Of a DNA stretch of 64,000 nucleotides, positions 17,309 to 27,115 are shown piece after piece (position 1 is the first letter of the stretch; every line of letters starts with the position of its first letter). The stretch lies in assembly GCA_963750895.1 (NCBI GenBank), contig CAVVSD010000006.1, positions 1,579,781 through 1,643,780 on the forward strand, given 5' to 3'. Both the position numbers and the translations under genes were made by a program. The notes beneath the pieces were generated by a model, which was given only the letters and a program-made list of their open reading frames with translations, was not told where the DNA came from and made no database searches. Origin of the DNA: CAVVSD01 sp963750895. GTDB taxonomy: Bacteria; Actinomycetota; Thermoleophilia; Solirubrobacterales; Solirubrobacteraceae.

Positions 17309-17349
17309 TGGTAAGGAAGGGGTCATCGGTTCGAGTCCGATAGAGGGCT
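17309..17349 (+). repeat. 3' half of tRNA-Thr(GGT), probable att site
   Basis: The sequence from position 33 of a tRNA to its end is intact: T, anticodon GGT (17310-17312), AA, stem strand GGAAG, variable GGGTC, T stem ATCGG/CCGAT around TTCGAGT, acceptor strand AGAGGGC and discriminator T. The 5' half is absent: the bases before 17309 do not pair with GGAAG and no GCCCTCT acceptor strand lies upstream. A break inside the anticodon loop is the classical crossover point of tRNA-targeting tyrosine recombinases. The tRNA orientation places the element to the left. Confidence 0.75.
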
Positions 17350-17503
17350 TGCTGGAGATCGAAGCTTTCTCGACCGCCGGCATCTCCGGTTCCGTCTCCC
17401 GGGCCATCGACGTCGTCCATCACGTGGGCGGCGCGCCTCCGCCGGGCGCGACGGAGATGCGACGAACACCGATGAGTTCAGGGCCCTGAGGGGTCACCTG
17501 AGC

Positions 17504-17870
17504 ATGGACTTCACCGACCTCTTCGCTGGCGTCCGGGTCCGTGACATCGCGGATGCGCGCGCCTGGTACGAACGGCTCCTCGGGAGCGAGCCCGCGTTCT
17601 TCCCCAACGACGTCGAGGCCGTGTGGGCGGTCGGCGAGCACCGCTGGTTCTACCTCCTGGAGGATGCGTCGAAGGCCGGCAGCGCGCTCGTCACCATCAT
17701 GGTCGCCGACCTCGACGCGACGGCGGAGGCGATCGGCGGGCGCGGCATCGAGCCGACAGAGCTCGAGGACTACGGCGAGGCGCGCAAGTACGTCTTCCAC
17801 GACCCGACGGCAACAAGATCGGGATCGGCCAGGTTCCGGCCGCCGGGTTCCCTCATCTCAGCTCGGAAAT
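17504..17870 (+). pseudogene. VOC (glyoxalase/bleomycin-resistance) family protein, frameshifted near the end
   Basis: From ATG 17504 (MDFTDLFAGVRVRDI) the protein follows the vicinal oxygen chelate fold: ADARAWYERLLG, EAVWAVGEHRWFYL, SALVTIMVADLDAT and KYVFHDP. A missing base near 17805 then breaks the classic DPDGNKIGIGQ ending, which reads on in another frame. VOC proteins include dioxygenases, isomerases and drug-binding proteins; no metal-ligand set is clear enough to name the activity. Length to the expected end is about 120 residues, normal for a single-domain member. It is the first gene right of the tRNA-Thr scar. Confidence 0.75.
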
Positions 17871-18093
17871 GTCGGCCTCCATCAGCTCCCCGACCTGCCG
17901 GCGCAACAACTCGCGGACCAGATCGGCGCCGCGGGAACCACCTCAACATCCCGTCCGACTCGCTCCTCCACCGACCGCAGGGACGGGACGCCGTTCCCGT
18001 GTCCGGGAAGTGACACAATGCCGGCGATCGGGGCGATCGGTCGCTCCGGCCTCCATGATTGCGAGCTCGATGCCGCACTTCCCGGGGATCTAG

Positions 18094-19176
18094 GTGTCCG
18101 CAGCGCTTGGGGTCCTGGCACTCCTCGGCACCAGCAAGGGGCTCTTCTTGCTCCACGGCGACGAAGAACGCCGCCGGTGGCGGACCGAGGGTCCGCTGCT
18201 CGTCGGCTGGGGGGTGTACCACGCGACCGTCGACTCGCGTGACGGGACGCTGTACGCCGCGGCGAACCACGTCGTCTACGGTCCCGACCGTTCAGCGCTC
18301 GACCGACGGTGGCAGGACCTGGAGGCGGTCGAAGCAGCTCGGCTTGCCCGAGGAGTCGGGCCTGACGCTGGATGCCGCGTGGCACATCGAGCCGGGGCGG
18401 CCGGACGAGCTCGGGACGCTCCATCTGGGGGCCGACCCCGGGGTGCTCTTCCGGTCCGGCGACGGTGGCGAGACCTGGGACGTGAACCGCGGCATCCTCG
18501 AGCACGCCACGCGGGACCGTTGGTTCCCCGGGGCGGGTGGGATGACCTGCCATTCGGTCCAGCTCGACCCTCGCGAGCGCCGATCGGATGTATGTCGGCA
18601 TCACCGCGGCCGGCGTCTTCCGCTCCGATGACGGCGGTGAGACGTGGGTCCCTCTCAACAAGAACGTCGAGGCCGGGTTTCTCGCCGACCCCTATTCGGA
18701 CGTCGGACAATGCCCTCACAAGCTGCTGCTGCACCCCGCTCGACCGGATCGGCTCTGGCAACAGAACCACTTCGGCGTGTACCGCTCCGACGACTGCGGC
18801 GACTCATGGGTGCGGCTCGACGGGAACGGGCTGCCGAGCGGCTTCGGCTTTCCCCTCATGCTCGACCCCAAGGACCCGGACATGGCCTTCGTGATCCCGG
18901 AGCGCAGCGCCGAGTACCACTACAGCGCCGGCGGGCGGCTTGCCGTCTACCGCACGCGCGACGCCGGAAACACGTGGGAGGCCATGACCGACGGCCTGCC
19001 CGAGCCGGCGTGGGCAGCCGTGCTCCGCGAGGCCTCGGCGTCCGACTCCGACGTCGCTGTACTTCGGCACCCAGGGCGGCTCGTTCTTCGCGCTCACCGA
19101 TTCCGACACGTGGGTTGAGGCGACACGGCACCTTCCCCCGATCCTGTCGGTCGAGGTCACGCCGTGGTCGGGGTGA
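18094..19176 (+). pseudogene. BNR/Asp-box repeat beta-propeller (sialidase-like), frameshifted
   Basis: About 360 codons over four frame segments (three shifts). Asp-box motifs (SxDxGxTW type) recur: STDGGRTW, SGDGGETW, SDDGGETW, SDDCGDSW and TRDAGNTW, each following a strand such as VLFR, GVFR or GVYR. The end reads YFGTQGGSFFALTDSD and VEVTPWSG before TGA 19174-19176. GTG 18094 is the likely start (SAALGVLALLGTSKG). There is no signal peptide and the sialidase catalytic set is not apparent, so it is better seen as a cytoplasmic propeller than a glycosidase. It overlaps the following MoaD/ThiS-like gene. Confidence 0.75.
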
Positions 19177-19422
19177 CGGTCACGGGCATCCTCGCCGAAC
19201 AGGCGATGGGCCGGCGGCGGTTCGAGATCGAGGCCGACACCGTCGGCGACGCGTTGCACGCACTCCCGGTCTGCGGACCTCCTCTTCGACGTGCGTGGCG
19301 AGCTGAACCGGCACCTGAACGTCTACGTCGACGGGACGGACCACCGTGAGCGCGGCGGTCTCGAGTCTCCGCTCGCCGGCGCGCGCGAGCTCCGGGTCCT
19401 CGCCAGGGTCTCGGGCGGATAG
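19164..19422 (+). pseudogene. MoaD/ThiS-type small sulfur-carrier/ubiquitin-like protein, one frameshift
   Basis: About 86 residues. From GTG 19164 it reads VTVTGILAEQAMGRRRFEI and ADTVGDALHALP, shifts frame near 19270, then DLLFDVRGELNRHLNVYV, DGTDHRERGG, LESPLAGARELRVLA and ends VSGG before the stop. The beta-grasp pattern and C-terminal Gly-Gly are those of MoaD/ThiS-like carriers, which are adenylated and thiocarboxylated by E1-like enzymes. No ThiF/MoeB gene is in the window. The start lies inside the 3' end of the BNR gene, so the two are translationally coupled. Confidence 0.7.
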
Positions 19423-19439
19423 TGCCCGCCACCGCCCTG

Positions 19440-22152
19440 CCGCGCTGATCGGGCGAAGCGGGAGTGCGCGAGGCTCGAGGGTCTGCTGTCCGACGCGAAG
19501 GCGGGCAGAGCGGGGTACTCGTGGTGCGCGGCGCGCCCGGGGCGGGAAAGACGGCGCTCCTGGATGACGCCGCGCGCGGGCCAAGGGCTATCGCGTCGTT
19601 CGCGCGGTCGGGGTGGAGTCAGAGATGGAGTTGCCCTTCGCGGCGCTGCATCAGCTGTGCGCGCTGCTGCTCGACGACCTGGAGCGAGTGCCGGCTCCGC
19701 AACGAGAGGCGCTCGAGACCGCGTTCGGGCTGGGCGCGGGCGCCCAGCCCGACCGGTTCCTGATCGGCCTCGCCGTGCTCAGCCTGCTGTCCGAGGCCGC
19801 CGAGGAGCGGCCGCTCCTCTGCCTGGTCGACGACGCCCAGTGGCTCGACCGCTCGTCCGCGCAGGTGCTCGCGTTCGTCGCGCGGCGCCTGGAGGCGGAG
19901 TCGGTCGCGCTGGTGTTCGCGATCCGCGAGCCGCTCGAGCAGTCGGGGAGCTGGCCGGCTGCCGCAGATGCAGCTCGAGGGTCTGTCGGACGCCAGCGCG
20001 CGAACTGCTCGCGGCGGAATCGGCGCGCCGCTGGACGAGCGGGTGCGCGACGCGGATCCTGGCCGAGGCGCGCGGCAACCCGCTCGCGCTGCTCGAGCTG
20101 CCCCGCGCGCTCTCCCCCGCCGAGCTGGCGGGGGGCTTCGGCCTTCCGCGCGCGCGCCCGCTGTCGGACCGGATCGAGGCGAGCTTCCGGCGCCGCGCGC
20201 GCAGCTGCCGCCCGCGACGCAGCGACTGCTGCTGCTCGCCGCGGCGGAGCCGACCGGCGAGCCGGCGTTGCTGTGGCGCGGCGGCGCAGCTCGGTCTCCG
20301 ACCGAAGCGCAGGATCCTGCGTTCGAGGGACGGCATGCTCGAGCTCGGCCCCCGCGTCGCGTTCCGACACCCGCTGCTGCGTTCGGCGATCTACCGGGCG
20401 GCCCCCGCCTACGAGCGCCAGGCGGCGCACCCGGCGCTGGCCGCGGCACCGATGCCGGAGGTCGACCCCGATCGCCGGGCGTGGCACCGCGCCCATGCCG
20501 CGCTCGGGCCGGACGAGGACGTCGCCGACGAACTGGAGCGCTCGGCGGGACGAGCGCAGGCGCGCGGCGGTGTGGCGGCGGCCGCCGCGTTCCTGGCTCG
20601 CGCCGCCGCGCTCACGCTCGACCATGGCGCGAGCGCGGCGTTCGCTGGAGCCGCCGGGGCCAAGCAGCTGGCCGGGGCGCCCGAGGAGGCGCTGACCCTG
20701 CTGGCGACGGCGCCACGGGCCGCTCGACGAGCTCGACCGGGCGAAGGCCAGCGCCTGCGCGGGCAGATCGCGCTGGACCTGCGGCCGGCCGGCAGGCCGT
20801 GCCGCTGCTGCTCGACGCCGCCAGGCGGCTCGAACGCTCGACCCCGGCCTTGCCCGCGCGACCTACCTCGAGGCGCTCCGCGCGGCGAGCGTCGCCGGCC
20901 GCCTCGGCGCCGGCATGTCGGCGGCGGCCAGGGCGGCGCGCGACGCACCGCCGCGCCGGGCCGGCGCGCGCCATCGACCTGCTGCTCGACGGTTTGGCCA
21001 TCCGTTTCACGGACGGTTACGCCGCGAGCGCGCCGGCGCTCAAGCGGGCGCTCGCGGCCGTGCGCGAGGAGGGCGGCCAGGCGAGCAGGACGTGCGCTGG
21101 CCCTGGATCGCCCGGCGCGTCGCGCCGGACCTGTTCGACGACGACACGTGGCACGCGCTCGCCACGCGCAACGTCGAGATCGCCCGCGACACCGGCGCGC
21201 TCGCCGTCCTGCCGCTCGCGCTCAACGTGCTCTCGCTGCTGCGCTGCTTCGAAGGCGAGCTGGCCGCGGCCGCGGCGCTGCTCGACGAGGCCGACGAGAT
21301 CTCGGAGGCGACCGGCACCGCGCCGATCGTCTTCGGACGGGTCCTGCTCGCCGGGTGCCGGGGGGACGAGGACTGCCGGCGCGGCGCTGATCGAGGCCAG
21401 CGAGGCCGCCGCGGTGGCGCGCAGCGAGGGGGTCGTGCTCACCTTCGGCGAACATGCGCGGGCCCTGCTCCACAACGGTCTCGGGGCAGCACGCGGCGGC
21501 GCTCGTCCCGGCCCAGAGCGCGAGCGCGCGCGACGAGCTGATGCTGTCGGTGTGGTCGCTGCCCGAGCTCGTCGAGGCGGCTGCACGGGGCGGCAGGCGA
21601 GCTCGCGACGGCGCGATGGAGCGGCTGGCCGAGCGGACCCAGGCGGCGGGGACCGATCTCGCGCTCGGCGTCGAGGCGCGCGCGCGGGCGCTGGTGAGCG
21701 AGGGCGCCGGCGGCCGAGGAGCTGTACCGCGAGGCGGTCGAACGGCTCGGTCGGAGCCGGTTCGCCTCGACCTCGCGCGCGCGCAGCTCCTGTACGGCGA
21801 GTGGCTGCGCCGGGAGCAGCGGCGCGTCGACGCGCGCGAGCAGCTGCGTGCCGCGCACAAGATGTTCGCGTCGATGGGGGCCGAGGCGTTCGCGGAGCGC
21901 GCCCGGCGCGAGCTGCTCGCCACCGGCGAGACCGTCCGCGCCCGCACGCGGACACGCGCGATCAGCTCACCGCGCAGGAGGCGCAGATCGCCCAGCTCGC
22001 CCGCGACGGGCTCTCGAACCCCGAGATCGGCGCGGGCTGTTCATCAGCCCGCGCACCGTCCAGTACCACCTGCGCAAGGTGTTCGCGAAGCTCGACATCA
22101 GGTCGCGCAACCAGCTCCACGCGCGCTGCCCGGCGACCCCACCGCCGCCTAG
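19440..22152 (+). pseudogene. Large ATP-binding LuxR (LAL) regulator, multiply frameshifted
   Basis: Pieces of one protein of about 900 residues. In order: an N-terminal LIGR start, the Walker A segment VVRGAPGAGKTALLDD, the STAND body ELPFAALHQLCALLLDDL and Walker B LLCLVDDAQWLDRSS, ILAEARGNPLALLELPRAL, FRHPLLRSAIYRAA and HRAHAALGPDEDVADELERSA (all typical LAL landmarks), a TPR-like middle, and the C-terminal LuxR helix-turn-helix DQLTAQEAQIAQLARDGLSN, FISPRTVQYHLRKVFAKL. Many single-base shifts separate these. Regulators of this class sense metabolites through the STAND and TPR parts; the ligand is unknown. As sequenced it cannot give a full protein. Confidence 0.75.
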
Positions 22153-22232
22153 CCCAGACTTGGCCGGTCGACTGTGCACCTGGCGGATGCGCGCCCGGCC
22201 GCCCGACGGCCACCCTTTCTGGGAGGTGGTCG

Positions 22233-23110
22233 ATGCGAGCGCGGGGGCGGGTGCGAGACTCGCCCCATGAGTATGCATCGGAGCTGGGCAACCAGGCGGC
22301 AGCGGCAGGTCGGCGATTCAGCGCCTGACGCCCGCGGCGGAGCGCGGGCTGGTCCTCGCCGCCAAGCACGACCGCGCCCGGCGCGCGGCGCTCGTCGACG
22401 CGTACGCGCCCCGATCGCGGGGGTGGCGCGCATGTACTGCCGGTCGGCGGTCAGCGAGCGGCAAGAGCTGATGCAGGAGGGCGTCGTCGGGCTCTTGCAT
22501 GCGATCAATCGGTATGACCCGGACTCGGGATGCCGTTCTGGGCGTACGCCAGCTGGTGGGTCCGGCAGGCGATGCAGCAGATCGTGGCAGAGCTCTCGGG
22601 ACCCATGGTGCTCTCCGACCGCGCGAAAACCAACTGGCGCGCCTGCCGCCGCCGCTCGGACCCTGTTTTCTGGCAGGAGCACAAGCGTGAGCTCGAGCGC
22701 GCACCGATACTGGGCGGCTGCGACCCGTGCTCGAGGACCTCCCACATCGAGAGTCTGATGGCCGCGCGCCCGGGCCGGTCGCGCGCCCTTGAGGAGCCGG
22801 TCGGCGACGTCCGACGGCGGGGTGCTGCCTCCGGGGACATGCTGGCCGACCCCACGTGCCGAGGACGAATTCGACTGCGTCCCCCGCGGACCGGGACGCC
22901 AAGCAGAGGGCGAGCTCCCGGCGTCCGCCGGCCGAGCTCGACGAGCGCGAGCGCGATCGGTGCCGGCCGCCGGTGTTCGGCCTCTGACTGGCAGAAAGAG
23001 CTGTCGCTGCGCGAAGTCGCGGGCGACCTCGGCGTGAGCGCCGAGCGGGTGCGCCAGATCGAGCAACGAGCACTGGACACGATGCGGGCGGTGGTGATGT
23101 CGTCGGCGGC
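22233..23110 (+). pseudogene. Sigma-70 family RNA polymerase sigma factor, multiply frameshifted
   Basis: Pieces of a group 2/3-like sigma factor of about 290 residues. Region 2 is clear: RLTPAAERGLVLAAKHD, RQELMQEGVVGLLHAINRYD and PFWAYASWWVRQAMQQIVAEL (core-binding and -10 recognition). A middle region with SLEEPVGD-like sequence follows. Region 4 is clear at the end: LSLREVAGDLGVSAERV, RQIEQRALD (the -35-binding helix-turn-helix). Frame changes occur at least near 22325, 22530, 22640 and several times in the middle. The start may be ATG 22233; the 3' end is uncertain. It follows the broken LAL regulator on the same strand. Confidence 0.7.
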
Positions 23111-23367
23111 GGAGCGTCCGACGCGCGACGTATCGCGGCGGGATGCGTCCCGTCGCGCCGCAGGCAGGAGCATCTATTCCTCCTCATCGCGACGAGTCAG
23201 AGACGACCCACGTGCAGGCATCGACCTGACGGCAGCGCGACCGGGCGCGGACCAGAGCCCGCCAATCTTGCATCCAATCGCGTTGACCCACGCCATTTGC
23301 GTGCTAAGGATCCGATCGGCCCCTCCGGTGCAAGACCGCACCGCTCGCGGCCGAGGAGGAGATCACG

Positions 23368-24516
23368 TTGAGTGCAACCGTCCGCCACCCAGCTCGGTCC
23401 GAGCACGTCGGCAGTCTCCTGCGCTCGCCGGATCTGCGGCGCGAGATGGACGCCGTGTACGAGGACCGGCACACCGCGCTGCTCGACGAGGAGCGCGCCC
23501 AGGACCTCGGGCCCCTCCACGCCGCAGAGGATGCAGCTGTCGAGGCGGACGTCCGTCGGCAAGAGGAGATCGGGCTCGACGTGATCTCCGACGGGGAGGC
23601 CCGCCGGCGCATGTACACCAGCTCCTTCTACGACGCCGTGGAAGGGCTGGCGCCGAGCCCGATGACGCTCGAGTTCCGCGACGAAGCAGGCGATGTCGTC
23701 GAGTTCCCTGGACCGCCCGTCGTCGTGGAGCGACTGCGAAAGGTCGCCAACCCGGCCGTCGAGGAGGCACGACGCATGGCCTCCCTGACGACGCGCCCCT
23801 TCAAGGTGACCTTCCCGGCGGTGTCCTGGCTGGCCGCGACCGGTGCCTTCGCGCCCGCCGTCGGCAACGGCGCGTACGAGTCGCTCGACGACCTGGTCGG
23901 GCATGTGGCCGAGCTGCAGACGGACATCTCACGTGAGACGGTCGACGCTGGGGCGCGGTACCTGCAGTTCGACACGGGCGTGTACAGCTTCTTCATCGAC
24001 GAGCACTTCAAGCACGCGCTGACCGAGCACGGCGTGAGCCCTGATCACGCTCTGGAGCTGGGGATGCGCGCCGACACCCGCGTGCTCGAGGCGCTGCCCG
24101 ACGACGTCACGACGGGCTTCCACTTCTGTCGGGGCAACTTCCGGTCGCGCTGGCTGCTCGACGGCAGCATCGAGCCCGTTGCCGAGGCGATGTTCTCGGT
24201 GCCCTTCGACCGCTTCCTCATCGAGTGGGAGGACGAGGAGCGCCAGGGCGACTTCTCCGCCCTGCGTCACGTGCCGCGCGGTGGGCCGATCGTGACCCTC
24301 GGCATCATCAGCTCCAAGCACTCCGGGCTCGAGGATGAGGACGACATCGTTCGGCGGATCGAGGCAGCCGCCCGTTACGTCCCGATCGAGCAGCTCGCGG
24401 TGTCGCCCCAGTGCGGGTTCGCGTCGACGTCGGAGGGCAACGAGATCAGCGCCGACGACCAATGGCGCAAGCTGGAGCTCGTCGAGCGCGTGGCCGAGCG
24501 CGTCTGGGCATCGTGA
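23368..24516 (+). CDS. MetE/UROD-like methyltransferase family protein
   Basis: 382-residue protein of the methionine-synthase-II-like group. The opening SEHVGSLLRSPDLR is the counterpart of the TTHTGSLPR segment in the 1722 gene. Zinc-ligand positions are GFHFCRGNFRS (His, Cys) near residue 253, acidic residues in FLIEWEDEE, and SPQCGFAS near 348. The start is TTG 23368: the strong GAGGAGGA at 23353-23360 sits 7 bases before it and no better start exists. Intact in a region rich in frameshifts on its left. The acceptor thiol is unknown; members act outside methionine synthesis in several bacteria. Confidence 0.8.
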   Translation: MSATVRHPARSEHVGSLLRSPDLRREMDAVYEDRHTALLDEERAQDLGPLHAAEDAAVEADVRRQEEIGLDVISDGEARRRMYTSSFYDAVEGLAPSPMTLEFRDEAGDVVEFPGPPVVVERLRKVANPAVEEARRMASLTTRPFKVTFPAVSWLAATGAFAPAVGNGAYESLDDLVGHVAELQTDISRETVDAGARYLQFDTGVYSFFIDEHFKHALTEHGVSPDHALELGMRADTRVLEALPDDVTTGFHFCRGNFRSRWLLDGSIEPVAEAMFSVPFDRFLIEWEDEERQGDFSALRHVPRGGPIVTLGIISSKHSGLEDEDDIVRRIEAAARYVPIEQLAVSPQCGFASTSEGNEISADDQWRKLELVERVAERVWAS

Positions 24517-24557
24517 CGTAGCTGCCCACCGCGGCAGCAGCAGCGCCCACCCCCGCC

Positions 24558-26084
24558 TCATGCTCGCGCGCGGGACAGGCCGATCGCGGCGCCCGCCGCC
24601 GCCAGGAGCAGGGCGGCCATGCACACCGCGAGCCCCCACCGGGCCGCCACGTCGAAGGCCGCGATCGCGTCGTCGAGGAGCTCGACGCGGGCCGCGCCGT
24701 GCAGGGTGCTCGCGACCTGGGTCGCGCCCTCGACCGACTCCTTCGCTGCCGCGGGCACGCCGCCTCGCTGCGTGACCTGAGCTGCGTAGACCGCGGCGAA
24801 GACGCTCCCGACGATCGCCACGCCGAGCGCGCCGCCGACCTGCCTGGCCAGCTGGTTCACCGCCGCACCGTCGCCGGCCTTCTCGAGGCCGAGGTCGTTC
24901 ATGACCACCGTCGTGGCCGACGGGCCGACGAGGCCGATGCCGCCGCCGACGATCGCGGTGCCGAGCAGCACGAGTGCGGCCGAGCTGTCGCCGGAGAGCA
25001 ACAGCAGGGGCACGAAGCCGCAGGCCGCGATGAGCAGGCCTGCGAGGAGGACGACGCGCGGCCCGTGGCGTGTCACCAGCCGTCCGCTCACCACCGCGGT
25101 CGCGCCGAGCGCCACACCGAACGGCGCGATCACGGCGCCCGACAGGAGGGCGGATCCGTCCTGGACGTACTGCACCCGTTGAGGAAGCAGGAAGAGCATC
25201 CCGAGCGTCGCGACGTAGCAGTTGAAGATCGCCAACGAGCCCGCTGCAACGCGCGCTCGTGCGAGCACGCGCACGTCGAACAGCGGGTTGGCTCGGCGGA
25301 GCTCGACCGCGAAGAACGCCACGACGGCGATCACTCCCACCACTGCGGCCACGAGCACCGCCGGGCTCGTCCATCCGGCGTCGACCCCCTCGATGAGGGC
25401 GAACACGATCCCCGTCAGCCCGACGCAGGAGAGCGCCGCGCCGGGAAGGTCGAGCGGGGGCGCGCCCGGCCGGCGGGACTCCGGCAGCCAGCGCAGCCCG
25501 AGCGGAGCGGCGACGAGCACGAACGGGACGTTGACCAGGAAGACCCATTGCCAGCCCGCCACGTCGACGAGCACGCCGCCCACGACGGGTCCGAGTGCCA
25601 GCGCGACCCCGGCGACCGCCGCCCAGATCCCCAACGCCTTTGCCCGAAGCTCAGGCGGGAACAGCACCGCGAGCAGCGACAGCGAGGGGGGCAGCACGCA
25701 GGCCGCCGCCGCGCCCATCAGCGCCCGCGAGGCGATCACCTCGCTGACGTTCTGCGACGCGGCGGTGAGCACGGAGGTGACGGCGAAGCCGACGAGCCCC
25801 ATCACGAAGACGCGCCGCCGCCCGAACCGATCGGCGAGGCCGCTGCCGACGAGCAGGAGGCCCGCCAGCGAGACGAGGAACGCGTCCAGCACCCATTGCA
25901 GCTCGCCGATGCCGGCGTCGAGCTCATGCGACATCTCCGGCAGCGCGACGTTGACGATCGTCATGTCGATCGCGCTGATGAACATCGCGCAGCAGATGAC
26001 CCCGAGCCCCAGCCACCGCTTCTCCTGGAGGGACTCGTGCGCCGCCGGCGCCGGCGCGAAGTGGATGAAGTGCGGGACCTCCAT
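24558..26084 (-). CDS. MFS multidrug exporter, DHA2 (EmrB/QacA) type
   Basis: 508 residues with about 14 predicted membrane segments, the DHA2 layout. The first segment follows an N-terminal cytoplasmic tail ending KRWLGLG; IDMTIVNVALPEM is the conserved motif D1; GLADRFGRRRVF is motif A in the loop after segment 2; the LALGPVVGGVLVD stretch is antiporter motif C. These proton-drug antiporters export lipophilic or cationic compounds. The gene converges with the MetE-like gene and is divergent from the luciferase-like gene at 26207, 122 bases apart. No TetR regulator is adjacent. Substrate unknown. Confidence 0.92.
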   Translation of the reverse strand: MEVPHFIHFAPAPAAHESLQEKRWLGLGVICCAMFISAIDMTIVNVALPEMSHELDAGIGELQWVLDAFLVSLAGLLLVGSGLADRFGRRRVFVMGLVGFAVTSVLTAASQNVSEVIASRALMGAAAACVLPPSLSLLAVLFPPELRAKALGIWAAVAGVALALGPVVGGVLVDVAGWQWVFLVNVPFVLVAAPLGLRWLPESRRPGAPPLDLPGAALSCVGLTGIVFALIEGVDAGWTSPAVLVAAVVGVIAVVAFFAVELRRANPLFDVRVLARARVAAGSLAIFNCYVATLGMLFLLPQRVQYVQDGSALLSGAVIAPFGVALGATAVVSGRLVTRHGPRVVLLAGLLIAACGFVPLLLLSGDSSAALVLLGTAIVGGGIGLVGPSATTVVMNDLGLEKAGDGAAVNQLARQVGGALGVAIVGSVFAAVYAAQVTQRGGVPAAAKESVEGATQVASTLHGAARVELLDDAIAAFDVAARWGLAVCMAALLLAAAGAAIGLSRARA

Positions 26085-26122
26085 GGCGCCCGCGCGAGTA
26101 TGACCTCGGCAGACTGCGTCGT

Positions 26123-26202
26123 GTGACCGGTGATCTCCCCCTCGTCGGCTTCGGCCTTCCGGTCGCCGGAAGCTGGGCGACCCGGAGACGATCAGACTGC
26201 TG
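26123..26202 (+). repeat. Upstream partial duplicate of the luciferase-like gene start
   Basis: A copy of the first codons of the following gene: GTG 26123 begins VTGDLPLVGFGLPVAGSWAT and the true start 84 bases later begins VTGDLPLLGFGLPVSGRWAT. The two are similar but not identical, so it is not an assembly stutter of exact reads. The copy stays in the same frame as the gene, so an N-terminally extended protein with a repeated head is possible. Confidence 0.7.
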
Positions 26203-26206
26203 TCTC

Positions 26207-27115
26207 GTGACGGGTGACCTTCCCCTGCTCGGGTTCGGCCTTCCGGTGTCGGGGCGCTGGGCCACCCCGGACACGATTCGTCGCACCGCCCGCCGCGCCG
26301 AGGAGCTCGGGTACGCGTCGCTGTGGACCTTCCAGCGCGTGCTCTACCCCGCCGACGGCGCGCTCGGCCCGTCGCACCAGTCGGTGCTCGACCCGGTCGT
26401 CCCGCTTGCGCACGTCGCGGGGCACACCGACCGGATCCGTCTGGGGACGGCGACCATCTGCGCGCCGTTCACCGCTCCCGCGCTGCTCGCGAAGACGCTG
26501 ACGTCGCTGGACGTGCTGTCCGGCGGCCGGCTCACCGCGGGTCTCGGGATGGGCTGGCTGCCGCAGGAGTACGCCGCCGCCGGCGTGCCCTACGAGCGGC
26601 GAGGCGAGCGAATGGACGAGTACCTGCGCTGCCTGGAGGCGCTGTGGACGCAGGACCCCGTCGAGTTCGCCGGCGAGTTCTACACCGTGCCGCGTTCGCA
26701 CGTGGGCCCGCCGCCCGTGCAACGACCGCACCCCCCGGTGCTGCTGGGCGGCGCCGCTGCGCCGGCACTGCGCCGCGCCGGGCGGCTCGCCCAGGGCTGG
26801 ATCTGCAGCAGCCGGCAGGACCTCACCAACCTCGGCGCGTCGATCGAGACGGTGCGCGATGGCGCGCGTGAGGCCGGGCGCGACCCGGAGGCCGTGCGGA
26901 TCGTGGTGCGCGGCGTCGTCGACCTGGTCGACGAGACCCCGGGGGGCAGCGCCGACCGCTCCAGGGGACGCGGGAGCAGGTGCTCGACGATCTCGCGGCA
27001 CTGCGCGCGCAGGGCGTCACGGAGGTCTTCCTGGACCTCAACCTCTCACCCCGGCGTCGATGACGCTCGAGTACGCGGAGCGCGTGCTCGAGCGCCTTCG
27101 CGCCTACGCGGCTTC
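26207..27115 (+). pseudogene. LLM-class (F420-type) oxidoreductase, frameshifted near the end
   Basis: Bacterial luciferase-like TIM barrel of about 300 residues from GTG 26207. Features are FGLPVSGRWATPDTIRR, AEELGYASLWTFQR, RIRLGTATICAPF, TLTSLDVLSGGRLTAGLGMGWL and the late PPVLLGGAAAPALRRAGRL. LTAGLGMGW is the usual F420/flavin phosphate-binding segment. After residue ~245 the frame changes to GTREQVLDDLAALRAQG and again to MTLEYAERVLERLRAY, so the C-terminus is in three frames and its end is unclear. Substrate unknown; it converges on a second family member. The duplicated head is described separately. Confidence 0.75.

Noticed and set aside
18094..19176. Calling the BNR protein a sialidase
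   Set aside because: Only Asp boxes are present; the Arg triad, Tyr nucleophile and FRIP motif of sialidases are not visible and there is no signal peptide.
24699..26126. Long plus-strand frame of 475 codons over the MFS exporter
   Set aside because: Antisense shadow; composition is charged and repetitive with no hydrophobic segments, while the minus strand encodes a clear 14-TM transporter.
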